A DNA stretch of 64,000 bases, from positions 48,445,553 to 48,509,552 of the forward strand of contig JAQMRL010000001.1 in NCBI GenBank assembly GCA_035578175.1, given 5' to 3'. A program made the position numbers and the translations under genes. This stretch comes from Catonia carolina (lineage: Eukaryota > Arthropoda > Insecta > Hemiptera > Achilidae). Shown in pieces: positions 55,085-64,000 of this stretch. Numbering within the stretch: the stretch's first letter is position 1; each line of letters opens with the position of its first letter. A model generated the notes under the pieces. It was not told the DNA's origin. It did not search any database and saw nothing but the letters and a program-made list of their open reading frames with translations.

Positions 55085-56453
55085 TTTTTTGTTACATTGA
55101 CTTTGAACGGAGACATTCGTAGTTTTTTGTTTACCCTTCCCTCTGAACTAGGTAGATCAACTAAAACTGCAATTGTTTCACTTGTGGAGCAAGTAGTTGA
55201 TATATTGGACGCCGGGGAGAAAGCATTGGCAGTGTTTCTGGATCTGAGTAAAGCTTTCGATTGTGTTGATCATGAAATTTTATTGAAAACACTAGAGTCA
55301 TTAGGCGTTAGGGATGTAGAGTTGAAATGGTTTCAATCTTACCTTATTAATAGATTACAGTGTGTGGAGTTAACTAGGGTTGTTAGAGGGAAACTTACAA
55401 AAGTTGTATCTGGGAATCTTGAAGTCAAAGCAGGCGTTCCACAGGGGTCAGTTTTAGGTCCAATTCGGTTTCTATTGTACATTAATAGGTTACCAGAAGT
55501 CATACCTAATGGCAGAGCTTTGTTGTTTGCTGATGATACTTCAGTAATCAGTAACAGTTCACTGGTAGATGCTCTTGAAGTAAATACACATGTTAACATA
55601 GAGTCCGTACTGCAGTTCTTGAATCAAATGTTATTAACAGTTAATGGGAAAAAGTGTCAGTACTTGCAGTTCAAAAATAAACATAACGTTAAAGAAAGTA
55701 GAGAAGTGGATGTATTTATTCATAATAATAGTTTAGAGCATGTAGAAACAGTGAAGTTCCTGGGCGTATCTCTAGATAGATCTTTGTCTTGGGACTTCTA
55801 TATCAATCAAGTTTGTAGTAAAATATCATCTGGGGTATTTGCACTAAAACAAATCGCCAGATTAAATGATAAAAAAATTGGCAGCTTATCATGGCCTCAT
55901 TCTGTCTCATATCCGGTATGGTATTTTAGTATGGGGTAATTCTAGCATGGGTAATATGAATAGGGTTTTTAAAATTCAAAAGAAAGCTATTAGGTGTATG
56001 GTGGGAGCTAACCAGCTAACCTCATGCAGGCCACTATTTAAGGAGCTTAAATTGCTTACAGTTCCCTTCCTCTACATTTTTGAGGTGATTATGTATGTTA
56101 GGCAAAATAATTTTATGCAGAATTTCAATGTTCACAATCATAACACGAGAAACAGGAATGATTATTATGTGGCTAATCACTCTACAAAATTGTTTGAACA
56201 AAAACCTACTTATGCAGGGAGAAAATTCATAAATAAATTACCCCAATCTTTAAAGTGTTGTGAGGATTTGAATTCCTTTAAAAAAAATTAAAAAAATTAC
56301 TTGATCGGTGAAACTTTTTATAGCGTACAAGAATTTCTTTCTTGATAGTAGTGATACATAGTGTGTTTCTTATATGTATTTCAGGTGTTACATCTGACGA
56401 CATGTCCTATACTCCTCCTGGAGTCTCCAGGGCGCAAAAAAAAAAAAAAAAAC
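55085..56453 (+). pseudogene. jockey/CR1-like LINE, 5'-truncated, one frameshift, poly(A) tail
   Basis: The first frame (55097-55939) holds reverse transcriptase boxes in order: VFLDLSKAFDCVDHEILL, AGVPQGSVLGPIRFLLYINR, the catalytic LLFADDTSVISNSS and VKFLGVSLDRSLSWD. An A-run near 55868 causes a frameshift into the second frame (55866-56291): LILSHIRYGILVWGNSS, FKIQKKAIRC, NQLTSCRPLFKELKLLTVPF and a C-terminal tail. After the stop comes ~150 bases of 3' UTR and a poly(A) run (56438-56453). The endonuclease half is absent. Apart from the frameshift the RT is well preserved, so insertion was fairly recent. A decayed cousin lies at 39.3 kb. Confidence 0.85.
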
Positions 56454-56546
56454 TCTCCCATCCCTTTGTGATATTAAAAAAATGTATAGCCTATTTTCAT
56501 TTCAATTATGTCCAGAACCTAAATACCAAAATTTATTGAATTTGGT

Positions 56547-56950
56547 TCAGTGGTTCTTCATTTCTTTTTCAAAATTAGGGCTCAAAGGCAACTTAAATGT
56601 AGAATGTACTGTTCTACCCCTACTAAAACGAATGGCTGCTATACCTGATGAAGCAACAGCCAAAAATGAAACATTTTTCGTTCTAAAATAAGCCAGTATT
56701 AAATTGATCAAAAACATTTTGGTAGCTCCTCCAGAAGCATCAAAGAAAAATATTTTACCCAAATTACTGGAAACAATATTAACTGTTTGAACTACCTATT
56801 TGGGGGAATGAATAATTTTGATCAGGTACCAACTTTAAAAGATTATCTACGACATATTTTTCCAACTCTCGAAGATCATGTGGACATAGGGCAGCATCAT
56901 AAGAATCACAGACATCAATTACTGATATATTTATATAAAGACAAAGCATG
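56547..56950 (-). pseudogene. Helitron Rep/helicase fragment (PIF1-like helicase)
   Basis: Minus-strand frames give HDLRELEKYVVDNLLKLVP, then, after a frame change, IFFFDASGGATKMFLINLIL (a decayed Walker A, normally GGTGKTFL), LAVASSGIAAIRFSRGRTVH and STFKLPLS. This is the start of the PIF1-family helicase domain of an insect Helitron. Helicase motifs beyond these and the Rep domain are missing. Confidence 0.65.
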
Positions 56951-56992
56951 TTGAATGAATAGCTATGATATGTTATACTGTTATAGAGACGC

Positions 56993-57602
56993 GTCACGGA
57001 AGAAGTCCGCTGTGGTTGAAGAGCTCGATCTCAAAAATAACCAAATGGAAAGTTTGAACGCTACACCAAATTAAAGCCTGTTCTTTTCTGCGTTGATTGG
57101 TTTAACTTAAATTTTTATTTTCATTAGATACTATCAGAGATACAGCAATTTAAACATAAAAGTACCCGGTTTTCTGTTGATGTGCTTTTAAAATGTCTGT
57201 TAGACTTCTCCGTCCAGGCTTTACATAACATATCTTTATGTGGAGTCAAAATAGCATTTTTTTAAATAGCCGGTATATTAAAATGGAACATCAGATTTTA
57301 CTTTTTAAATATTTATTCACATAATAGGGAAAACTGTGATCTTTGACATACTTAAATGCTGTTTTTTTATGTAAAGCCTGGACGGAATAATAGACGTTTA
57401 AAAAGTACATCAAAGGAAACCAGCAACTTTTTATGCATAAATTGTTGTATCTCTGACTAATTTCTAAATAAAATAAAATTTAAGTCAAACCAATCAACGC
57501 AGAAAAGAACAGGTTTTAATTTGGTGTAGCATTCAAATTTTTCCGTTTAGTTATTTTTGAGCTACAGCTCTTCAAACACAACGGAGTTCTTTCGTGGTGC
57601 AC
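56993..57602. repeat. Fold-back element near BABAM2 3' end
   Basis: Arms of ~250 bp: GTTGAAGAGCTCGATCTCAA ... TTCTGCGTTGATTGGTTT on the left are mirrored by AAACCAATCAACGCAGAA ... TTGAGCTACAGCTCTTCAAA on the right. The loop is about 110 bp. Non-coding. Confidence 0.7.
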
Positions 57603-57639
57603 ACTATATTGCAGCTGCTAGATCGCTGTATACTCAAAC

Positions 57640-57775
57640 ATGTACACACACACATACAATGTTTTGATAAATTACCCTGCCTATGTCTCTCATGATCATC
57701 AAACCCCTTCATCTACAATACGTACTCTCATGAACACACACACACAAACACACACACAAACACACATATTTACGA
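57640..57775 (+). repeat. CA-rich microsatellites
   Basis: ACACACACACATACA at 57642 and a longer interrupted (CA)n at about 57735-57768. Confidence 0.7.
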
Positions 57776-58468
57776 AAATCTTCATTAGGGCCCTTACGGT
57801 TATCATTTTTTAAAATTTAAAAAGAAATTGTTTTGGTGAATATAAATACGAATACGCTGTCAAAATTTCATGGAAATCTGTTCAATAGTTTTGGAGATTA
57901 GCCTGCACTAAAAAACACGCTTTGTCTTTATATATTAGTGTAAATATAGCCATATACTTAAAAGTTAAAACCTAATTTTAACAGGCTTCTTATTTTTAAA
58001 TTGTCGAAATAGTGATGATCATTGTAGAATATTTAATTTTGAAAATTTTCTTTCAGCCAAAGCAGCTTGAGGTGTGGACCATTTAAGTGAGTACGAGATA
58101 TATTCCAAATTTCATTTATATAGCCTATTTCAATACATCATTACTTGATAAAAAATTTTAAATAAATCAAATCAAAGTTACGAAATATCTTTTGATAAGT
58201 GAAATTTTTATTAACCTTTCTTTTTTATGTTGTCAGAATACTGGTTATAAAATATTATATTAAAAGATTTCACTTTTTCCAGCTCACACAGCCCTTAAGT
58301 GACTGCACTGAATGAACCTTATGCCATTCTTCCCCTGCCCAGAGGTTCTCTAAAACCAGAGTTGACTATTTAATAAATGAAACAAACAAGAATGCTTACA
58401 AAAATATATATAATTAGAAAATAAATGAAAATGTATTATACAAAACATAACTGAAGTTATAATTATTT

Positions 58469-61400
58469 TCACATATTATCAACACACATTTGTTTAAATA
58501 CTGGAAGTTTACTTTCTATACAACTTAAAGCTTTAGTTACCATTACTTTAAACATCCAGGACTGATCATAAGGAACATTAAGTGGCACAGAAAAAGCGGT
58601 ACATGAATATACAGACCGTAACTTATACAACGGTGGAGAACTAGTAAAGTTCAAAGGTAACTCAATTGACAATATGTAACAGAATGAATCTTGATCAAGT
58701 AGGAATGAGATACTACGAAATTCCAGAGCATCAAATTCAATGACTTTAGCACCAACATGAATCTGCCATTCAAATATAAACTTCTTACGTTTATTGACTG
58801 GTTTCAAAAAGGCTGTTGAGAGTGATTCTTCTAACTTTTCATTCAGATTAGCTATATATTGAGATAACATAACACCTTCTGTAACAAAAAAAAAACTAGT
58901 GTGAAACACTAACACAACTTTCTCTTGCCAATGCAAATAATTAACAATATAACGTAACATTAGTAATAAAACATTAGAAAAACCTAAATCTTCATTAAAC
59001 AAAAACACTAACCTCAATAAATATAACCTAATTTTAATCGTGAGTGAAAGACGCAAAATGAAAACCAACTTCAGTTTGACTTAAAAATACAGAAAATCAT
59101 TCTTTCACGCTAAACTAGGCTCTGTAGAGAAAAATGCGAATAAAAATTGTAGATCTTTTAATTTCCTATAAATTTGATTATATACACTTTTGTCATAAAA
59201 TGCATACTAAGGCTGAAATCTTAAAAAAATTGATTTTTCACACGTTTTTGTGAGAAAACAACAGAAAATCACTAATTACCATTAAACTAAGCATTATACA
59301 AAAAAATGTTTGAAATAAAAGTTGTAGGATTTTAAATTGTCTACAAGTTTTATTATGTACACTTTTGCGCTAAAGCGCACATTAAAGCCACAATCTTAAA
59401 AAAACAATATTTTATGAGAAAACAGCCTCCCCAAAAATTTCAGCAGACATGGCACCTACCCTAACTTGTAGAGCATAAAAATTATAGTAAATGGGGTGAT
59501 TTAAAAAAAAAAATTGTAGGAGCCGTTTTTGAGAAAATAGCAAAAATATGAAAAATTACACGAATAAACTACTACTTCTGGTTGACCGATTGTGATCAAA
59601 ATGTTCGTGTCGAGTCCGTTAGTGGTGTCTAACTTAAGTTTCAAGTTTCAATTTTGTACAATGTTCCGCTCTTGAGATATTCTGTTCACACACACACACA
59701 CACACACACAGAGACCAATCGCTAAAAACATGTTTTTCGGATTCAGGGGGTCTGAAAACGTGTAGTTCTGGGGAAAACTCAATTTCGAAACATCAACATG
59801 AAAACAATACTTTCTTTCCTATATATTCATATACGCAAAAGAAAGTAAAAAGATTGATAACACAATCAATCATAAAAAACAAATAATAATCATGTTTTTA
59901 TTTACAAGGTATGCAACTAGACAAAACCAGTTAAAAAGCCATCACAATGAATCGCAAATGTAAATTAACTTGAAATATTTTTTTTTTTTTTGGTTTAACG
60001 TTCGACTGTTCTGCATCAATCAATATTGGCTGATTGATGCAGTTATTGAAAACAATTGGGAAAGAAACAAAAAAATTGAACTATATAGCAATTATTTTTT
60101 ATCTTAACTATATATGTTCATTGTCACTTCATTAAATAGATATAATTTTACCACTTGTTTAAAATCTATTAATAATATAGTCACTTGAGTCACGAGTTTG
60201 CCCATGTTTGCAACGAGGGGTAAAGGGGAAACATCATCAGTGCGGATGCGTAACTGCTTTAATTTCACTATGACAAACATATATAACAACTTATACTATA
60301 CCTAGAGCATAACCTTCACAGTATATGGCGGAACCTTTTATAGGTTAACGGTACGAATATAACTGTTTGTTACCGTAAACAGAAATGTTAGTTTCTCAAA
60401 AATGTGGGCAGACTATTCACAGTGCTGAACGAAGTTTAATATGCAGTGTAATCAAATGCTGTGAAGTTGGAACTAAACGAACATGCCTTTCACTGCCTCT
60501 CAACAAAAGCCATGAGCAAATGGCTAACTACTGTGATATTTCTCTTCCCACAATTCAAAAAATAAAGAAGGAAATTAAAGACATGAAGAAGCTATTCTTC
60601 AACAGTTGTGTTGACACTTGGTAAAAAAAGGAAACGGATAGGTAGATACTAGTGACACTGATAGTGAAGACGCCGGTAACAGCGATAGTAAACAGCGCGA
60701 TTCATTCATAGAAAATTTGTTCCAATGGAAAAAAGTAGCTGGTAATTACAGTAAATTAATCATTTCTAGTCATAAAATTAAGCTATAGGCAGTATTACAG
60801 GTCAGATTTATTTCTTATAAGGTTTATGAAGAAAATTTTCTCAGATTAAACCACAGCTTACAAAATGTACGTAGAAAGTGCACGGTAGTGTCTCACTGTT
60901 GAGGTTGGCTATAGGCAGTATTATAGGTCAGATTTATTTCTTATAAGGTTTATGAAGAAAATTTTCTCGGATTAAAACACAGCTTACAAAATGTACATAG
61001 AAAGTGCACGGTAGTGTCTCACTGTTGAGGTTGGCAGCACTGTTATATTTACACTTCCCTTCCTCACAGCCCATCCATACGCAAAAGGCAATCTTATGAC
61101 TTCTGTATCTATACCTTTAGTGTAAACTTGTTCTTTAAAGTGAAACTGTTTTGTGTAATTATAATAAAAGCTAACTGAAGGGGGCATGTTAGTGAAATTC
61201 CATATTTCCGTCTAAAGTAATTTAAATAATTACATAGTTTATTTTATTCTCAATCCTGGTTTTTTTATTAAGTTTCTTCTAAATCACTATAAAAATTGTA
61301 TAAATCCAACTTGCAGTTCTTTACTGTACTGATATGACCACAAATAAGCAATGTAATTCACTTTAAAAAAATCTGTGGCTTTAAACATTACTGTTATATT

Positions 61401-63936
61401 TGATTCAGAAAATTATTTAAACAGTTATTTCAGTTGAGAATAAGTTGCTTATAAATATTATGTTTGGCTATGGAAAATTTATTTTGAATAACAAAAGTTT
61501 CTGAGAAGTCACTGAAGGACTAGTTAAATAACAAAACACAAAAAAAAATTATAATTTGATATACTACATGGAAAATGTACAGGCATGTGTTGGGGAAGCA
61601 TGAGGAATCCCAAAAATTACCTCAAATAAGTTTAGGGAAGCTAGAGGAACTACTCTAATTACCTCGAGGACGACTGGGGAAGCATGGAGAATCCATATAA
61701 TTACCTCGAACTTGGAGAAAATCTATTATTAGGAAGATCATGAGAAGGCCACTCCCACTTGAAGTAATGCCTAGCGGTAATCTCCAAAAAGGTAGATGGT
61801 GGGCCAGAGAATTAATCGATAAGGCCTACGCAATTCCAACACGTTGCATCGGGAAAAAAGATTCCTTTGCCTCTATAAAAAAAAGAAGGCTAAAGCATAT
61901 GTAGTAAAACTAGTTATGGAGACAGAATTGAAAAGAGGTTTATGCAGGTTTGTATCTCAAAGATTGGTAACAATTCAAGAATGTAAATTAAGTTATACAC
62001 TCTTTGTGTGGCTAAAGCATTGATGACAAAAAATATTGCCATGATCAGAATAAGATAAGAAACAAGCCTGATGCCGATAATTTGGAAAGTGAAAACAGTG
62101 CAAATGAACTCTGAGAGTACAGAGAAATCATAATCATTGTAGTTAAAGAGTAGTTTAATAACTGTATTACTAATAATCTTACCAGAACCGACCACTGGTA
62201 CTCTAGATAAACACTTTGAAAGAAGTGGTGAAAAAGTAACTTGTGGTTTTAACATTTCACACCCGGCAATTGTATTAAAACATACTTTAATGTAAGCAGC
62301 ATACTGTTCAGCAACTGGAAACAAAAGGAAAAACGAGATTATAACAAATTATTACTATTAATATTTTACAAAGGAACTTGTTATACAATTTTTATACACT
62401 TGCACTTCATTTTCTACACTTGCATAGAAAATTTCATGTACCAATATTCATGGCATTTCTAGATGTCACGAAAGCCTTTAGAAAAGTTTGCAAAACTCGT
62501 GCTTTTCAATTTTTAACAGTTATGAACATTAAGGCTAATGCAGACAGTGAAGGGTGATAAAATAAAAACAGAACTGATCGGGACCCCAGACACAGAAACC
62601 AGTTTTGCTGACCACTAAACCAATGCAAACCATTTATAGAGGATGATGATTATAAAAAATATATTACTGCATTTAACATATTGAGAATGTATAATACCTC
62701 TATGGCACCAAATGAACTTTGCAATGTGACGAATGATGCCTCTAAGGCAGCATGGTTCTTTTGTATTTCTATAAGTGTCATTTCTTTACAGCAGGTGGGC
62801 AGTGTTTCCTTTTGCTCTACAGTGCTAAGCACCATTTACTCTACTCTATGGTGAAAATCATCTTTAAATACCGGCTCTTATTTATTATTTTTGCAAATCT
62901 GAAAACGTCAGTTTCATCTGCTATCCCATAAGAAATATTATGTCTCAAAAATAGCAAAAAATCTGAAATTCTTAATTTCAAAATTTTATACTAAGAGAGA
63001 AACCTGTTTAAGAGCTGTAATTTTTTTACTAACTCATAACGCTAGGCACCTATAAAAAATTCCAAACATTGTAAAATAAATCTTAAAAAGGCCAAAATAA
63101 AAAAATTCAGGACAAGTTAAAATTTCAAGTATTTATTACAAAAAAATATTGCAATAATATATCAATTGTGTAGTACAGAATGTGCTGAATAAAGTGGTTT
63201 TTGTTTAAAGTCATCATAGCAAACCTGACAATAGTTATTGCATTTAAGACAAAAGCTTGCAAGCACAAATCATGATTGTGTTCATAATACAAAAAATGGC
63301 CATGATTTTTATAAGAGAAAAAGATAAGAATAAAATAACTATAGTTTAGAACTCCCCTATCATTGAGTCCACTCCAGTAAAAAAAATACCATTTAACAAG
63401 GATGGAACCATAAGATATTAAACGCCAGCAAAAAAAGGCGTTTTATTATTAATGTATTAATTGATATCAACTGTCAGTAGATACAGGCAAGATTTGTTGT
63501 AGATACCAGATGATTGATCGCCTAAATAAATGTCTACTTACAAGCCAATAGGTAAGAGTGAAATGATTTTTAGAAGGACATGGGAAGAAGCAGATACAGG
63601 CACAAACTATTAAAAAAACCAACAAAATATTTATAGGATAAAATTTAGAAATTTAAATTACTTTCTTAAAGAACCAGGAAAGACTTCAGCGAAAAATCCA
63701 AGTCCAATGTAAAATTATCAGAACTCAGAAACTACAATAATTTTCTTAAAATACTGTAACATACCTTCATTAGTTCTGGGTACTGCATAATCAGTCAAAT
63801 CTAGACACAACCGGACATAGAAATGCACTAAATTTGAATCGGCAACAAAAACTTCAATGTCTCCTTCTTTAATACGCCCAGCCTTCACAATAGAAACATA
63901 TTCAAACCAACAATTGCCATCTTTCAGAAGGTCCAA
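58469..63936 (-). CDS. BABAM2: BRISC and BRCA1-A complex member 2 (BRE/BRCC45), last three coding exons
   Basis: Minus-strand exons 63936-63765, 62314-62183 and 58878-58469 (stop TGA at 58469-58471) join in phase 0/1/1 with GT..AG borders to give 237 C-terminal residues of about 380. Recognition is from order and spacing of family landmarks: FEYVSIVKAG with DIEVFVAD, YAAYIKVCF with LKPQVTFSPLL and RVPVVGSEG across the second junction, then KKFIFEWQIHVGAKVIEFDA, EFRSISFLLDQDSFCYILSI, ELPLNFTSSPPLYKLRSVY and the C-terminal KLPVFKQMCVDN. BABAM2 is the scaffold with UEV-like folds that holds the K63-specific deubiquitinase BRCC36 in the BRCA1-A and BRISC complexes. The N-terminal UEV part lies right of the window. 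A minus-strand frame at 62650-62835 in the middle intron is skipped because the flanking exons join perfectly without it. Confidence 0.85.
58886..59825 (-). repeat. R-family repeat copy 5
   Basis: Read on the minus strand it runs from ATATATAGGAAAGAAAGTAT through a (TG)n run and two internal ~170-bp units to GTGTTTCACACTAGTTTTTT. Its terminal T-run lies directly before TTACAG, the acceptor of the last BABAM2 exon. Confidence 0.7.
60385..60720 (+). pseudogene. Transposase-like N-terminal fragment
   Basis: The frame QKCGQTIHSAERSLICSVIK ... HEQMANYCDISLPTIQKIKK resembles the N-terminal helix-turn-helix part of DDE transposases that are common in insect genomes (IHS..R..I..V......A...G.S..T...I.KE). 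The frame stops at 60622 and an acidic Ser-rich stretch follows with stops. The catalytic domain is absent. It lies antisense in BABAM2's last intron. Superfamily is not certain. Confidence 0.45.
60782..61033 (+). repeat. 126-bp direct tandem duplication
   Basis: GCTATAGGCAGTATTA begins at 60782 and again at 60908, and the two 126-bp units differ at only a few positions. This is a recent local duplication in a BABAM2 intron. Confidence 0.9.
61040..63764. other. BABAM2 intronic DNA
   Basis: Apart from the exon at 62183-62314 no gene is supported. There is a short open frame at 62650-62835 (minus; KEMTLIEIQKNHAALEASFV) with a GTATTA after it, of unknown origin. The remainder is AT-rich. Confidence 0.4.
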
Positions 63937-64000
63937 CTAGAACAAAATTTATATTTCAAAAATTATTACAGAGTACAGTAGTTATCGCATACAGTGACAC

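Noticed and set aside
62650..62835. Minus-strand frame KEMTLIEIQKNHAALEASFV as a possible BABAM2 exon
   Set aside because: The exons at 63765-63936 and 62183-62314 join in phase and match family spacing without it, and it has no similarity to BABAM2 landmarks.
1..64000. CRISPR arrays, operons, ribosome binding sites, rRNA genes
   Set aside because: The window is eukaryotic nuclear DNA with spliced genes; no such prokaryotic features or rRNA segments were seen.

Overview
The window is a stretch of animal nuclear genome, almost certainly an insect and probably (weakly supported) a hemipteran. It is strongly AT-rich, genes are split by long introns with GT..AG borders, and more than twenty transposon remnants fill the introns and spacers. 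The protein families (FKBP39/46-type nuclear FKBP, ELO elongase, BABAM2/BRE, SLC25 carrier) and the transposon mix (RTE-like and jockey/CR1-like LINEs, Penelope, mariner, piggyBac-like, Helitron, tRNA-like SINEs) fit an insect.

Layout. (1) 1948-2058, minus strand: first coding exon of an SLC25 mitochondrial carrier whose remainder lies left of the window. (2) 2059-2999: short divergent spacer, probably a shared promoter. (3) 3000-25772, plus strand: a complete ten-exon FKBP39/FKBP46 gene (423 codons: nucleoplasmin-like head, alternating acidic and basic linker, C-terminal FKBP domain), poly(A) signal near 26570. (4) 26.6-31.5 kb: intergenic repeats. (5) 46613 down to 31540, minus strand: a complete seven-exon ELO-family very-long-chain fatty acid elongase (263 codons). 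(6) 46.6-58.4 kb: a gene-poor transposon graveyard. (7) 63936 down to 58469, minus strand: the last three coding exons of BABAM2 (BRE/BRCC45), with earlier exons right of the window. The four host genes do not form a pathway; they are independent neighbours.

Most interesting structures. Palindromic relics of a Penelope-like element carry hammerhead-ribozyme-like motifs in both arms (5.0-5.9, 15.3-15.7 and 29.9-30.6 kb), and a non-palindromic Penelope 3' end at 37.8-38.4 kb shows where they come from. One palindrome is interrupted by a 501-bp GC-rich, solo-LTR-like insertion (4-bp target duplication confirmed by the empty site in a sister copy) that contains a canonical histone-mRNA 3' stem-loop followed by ACCCA. 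At 49.95-53.42 kb two fold-back mariners flank a 756-bp segment that is itself a copy of the DNA into which the whole unit is inserted. A five-copy ~0.9-kb repeat family includes a snap-back chimera and one copy that appears to supply the polypyrimidine tract of the last BABAM2 exon.

All exon borders were read by eye from splice consensus, reading phase and family conservation. No alignment or search was run.
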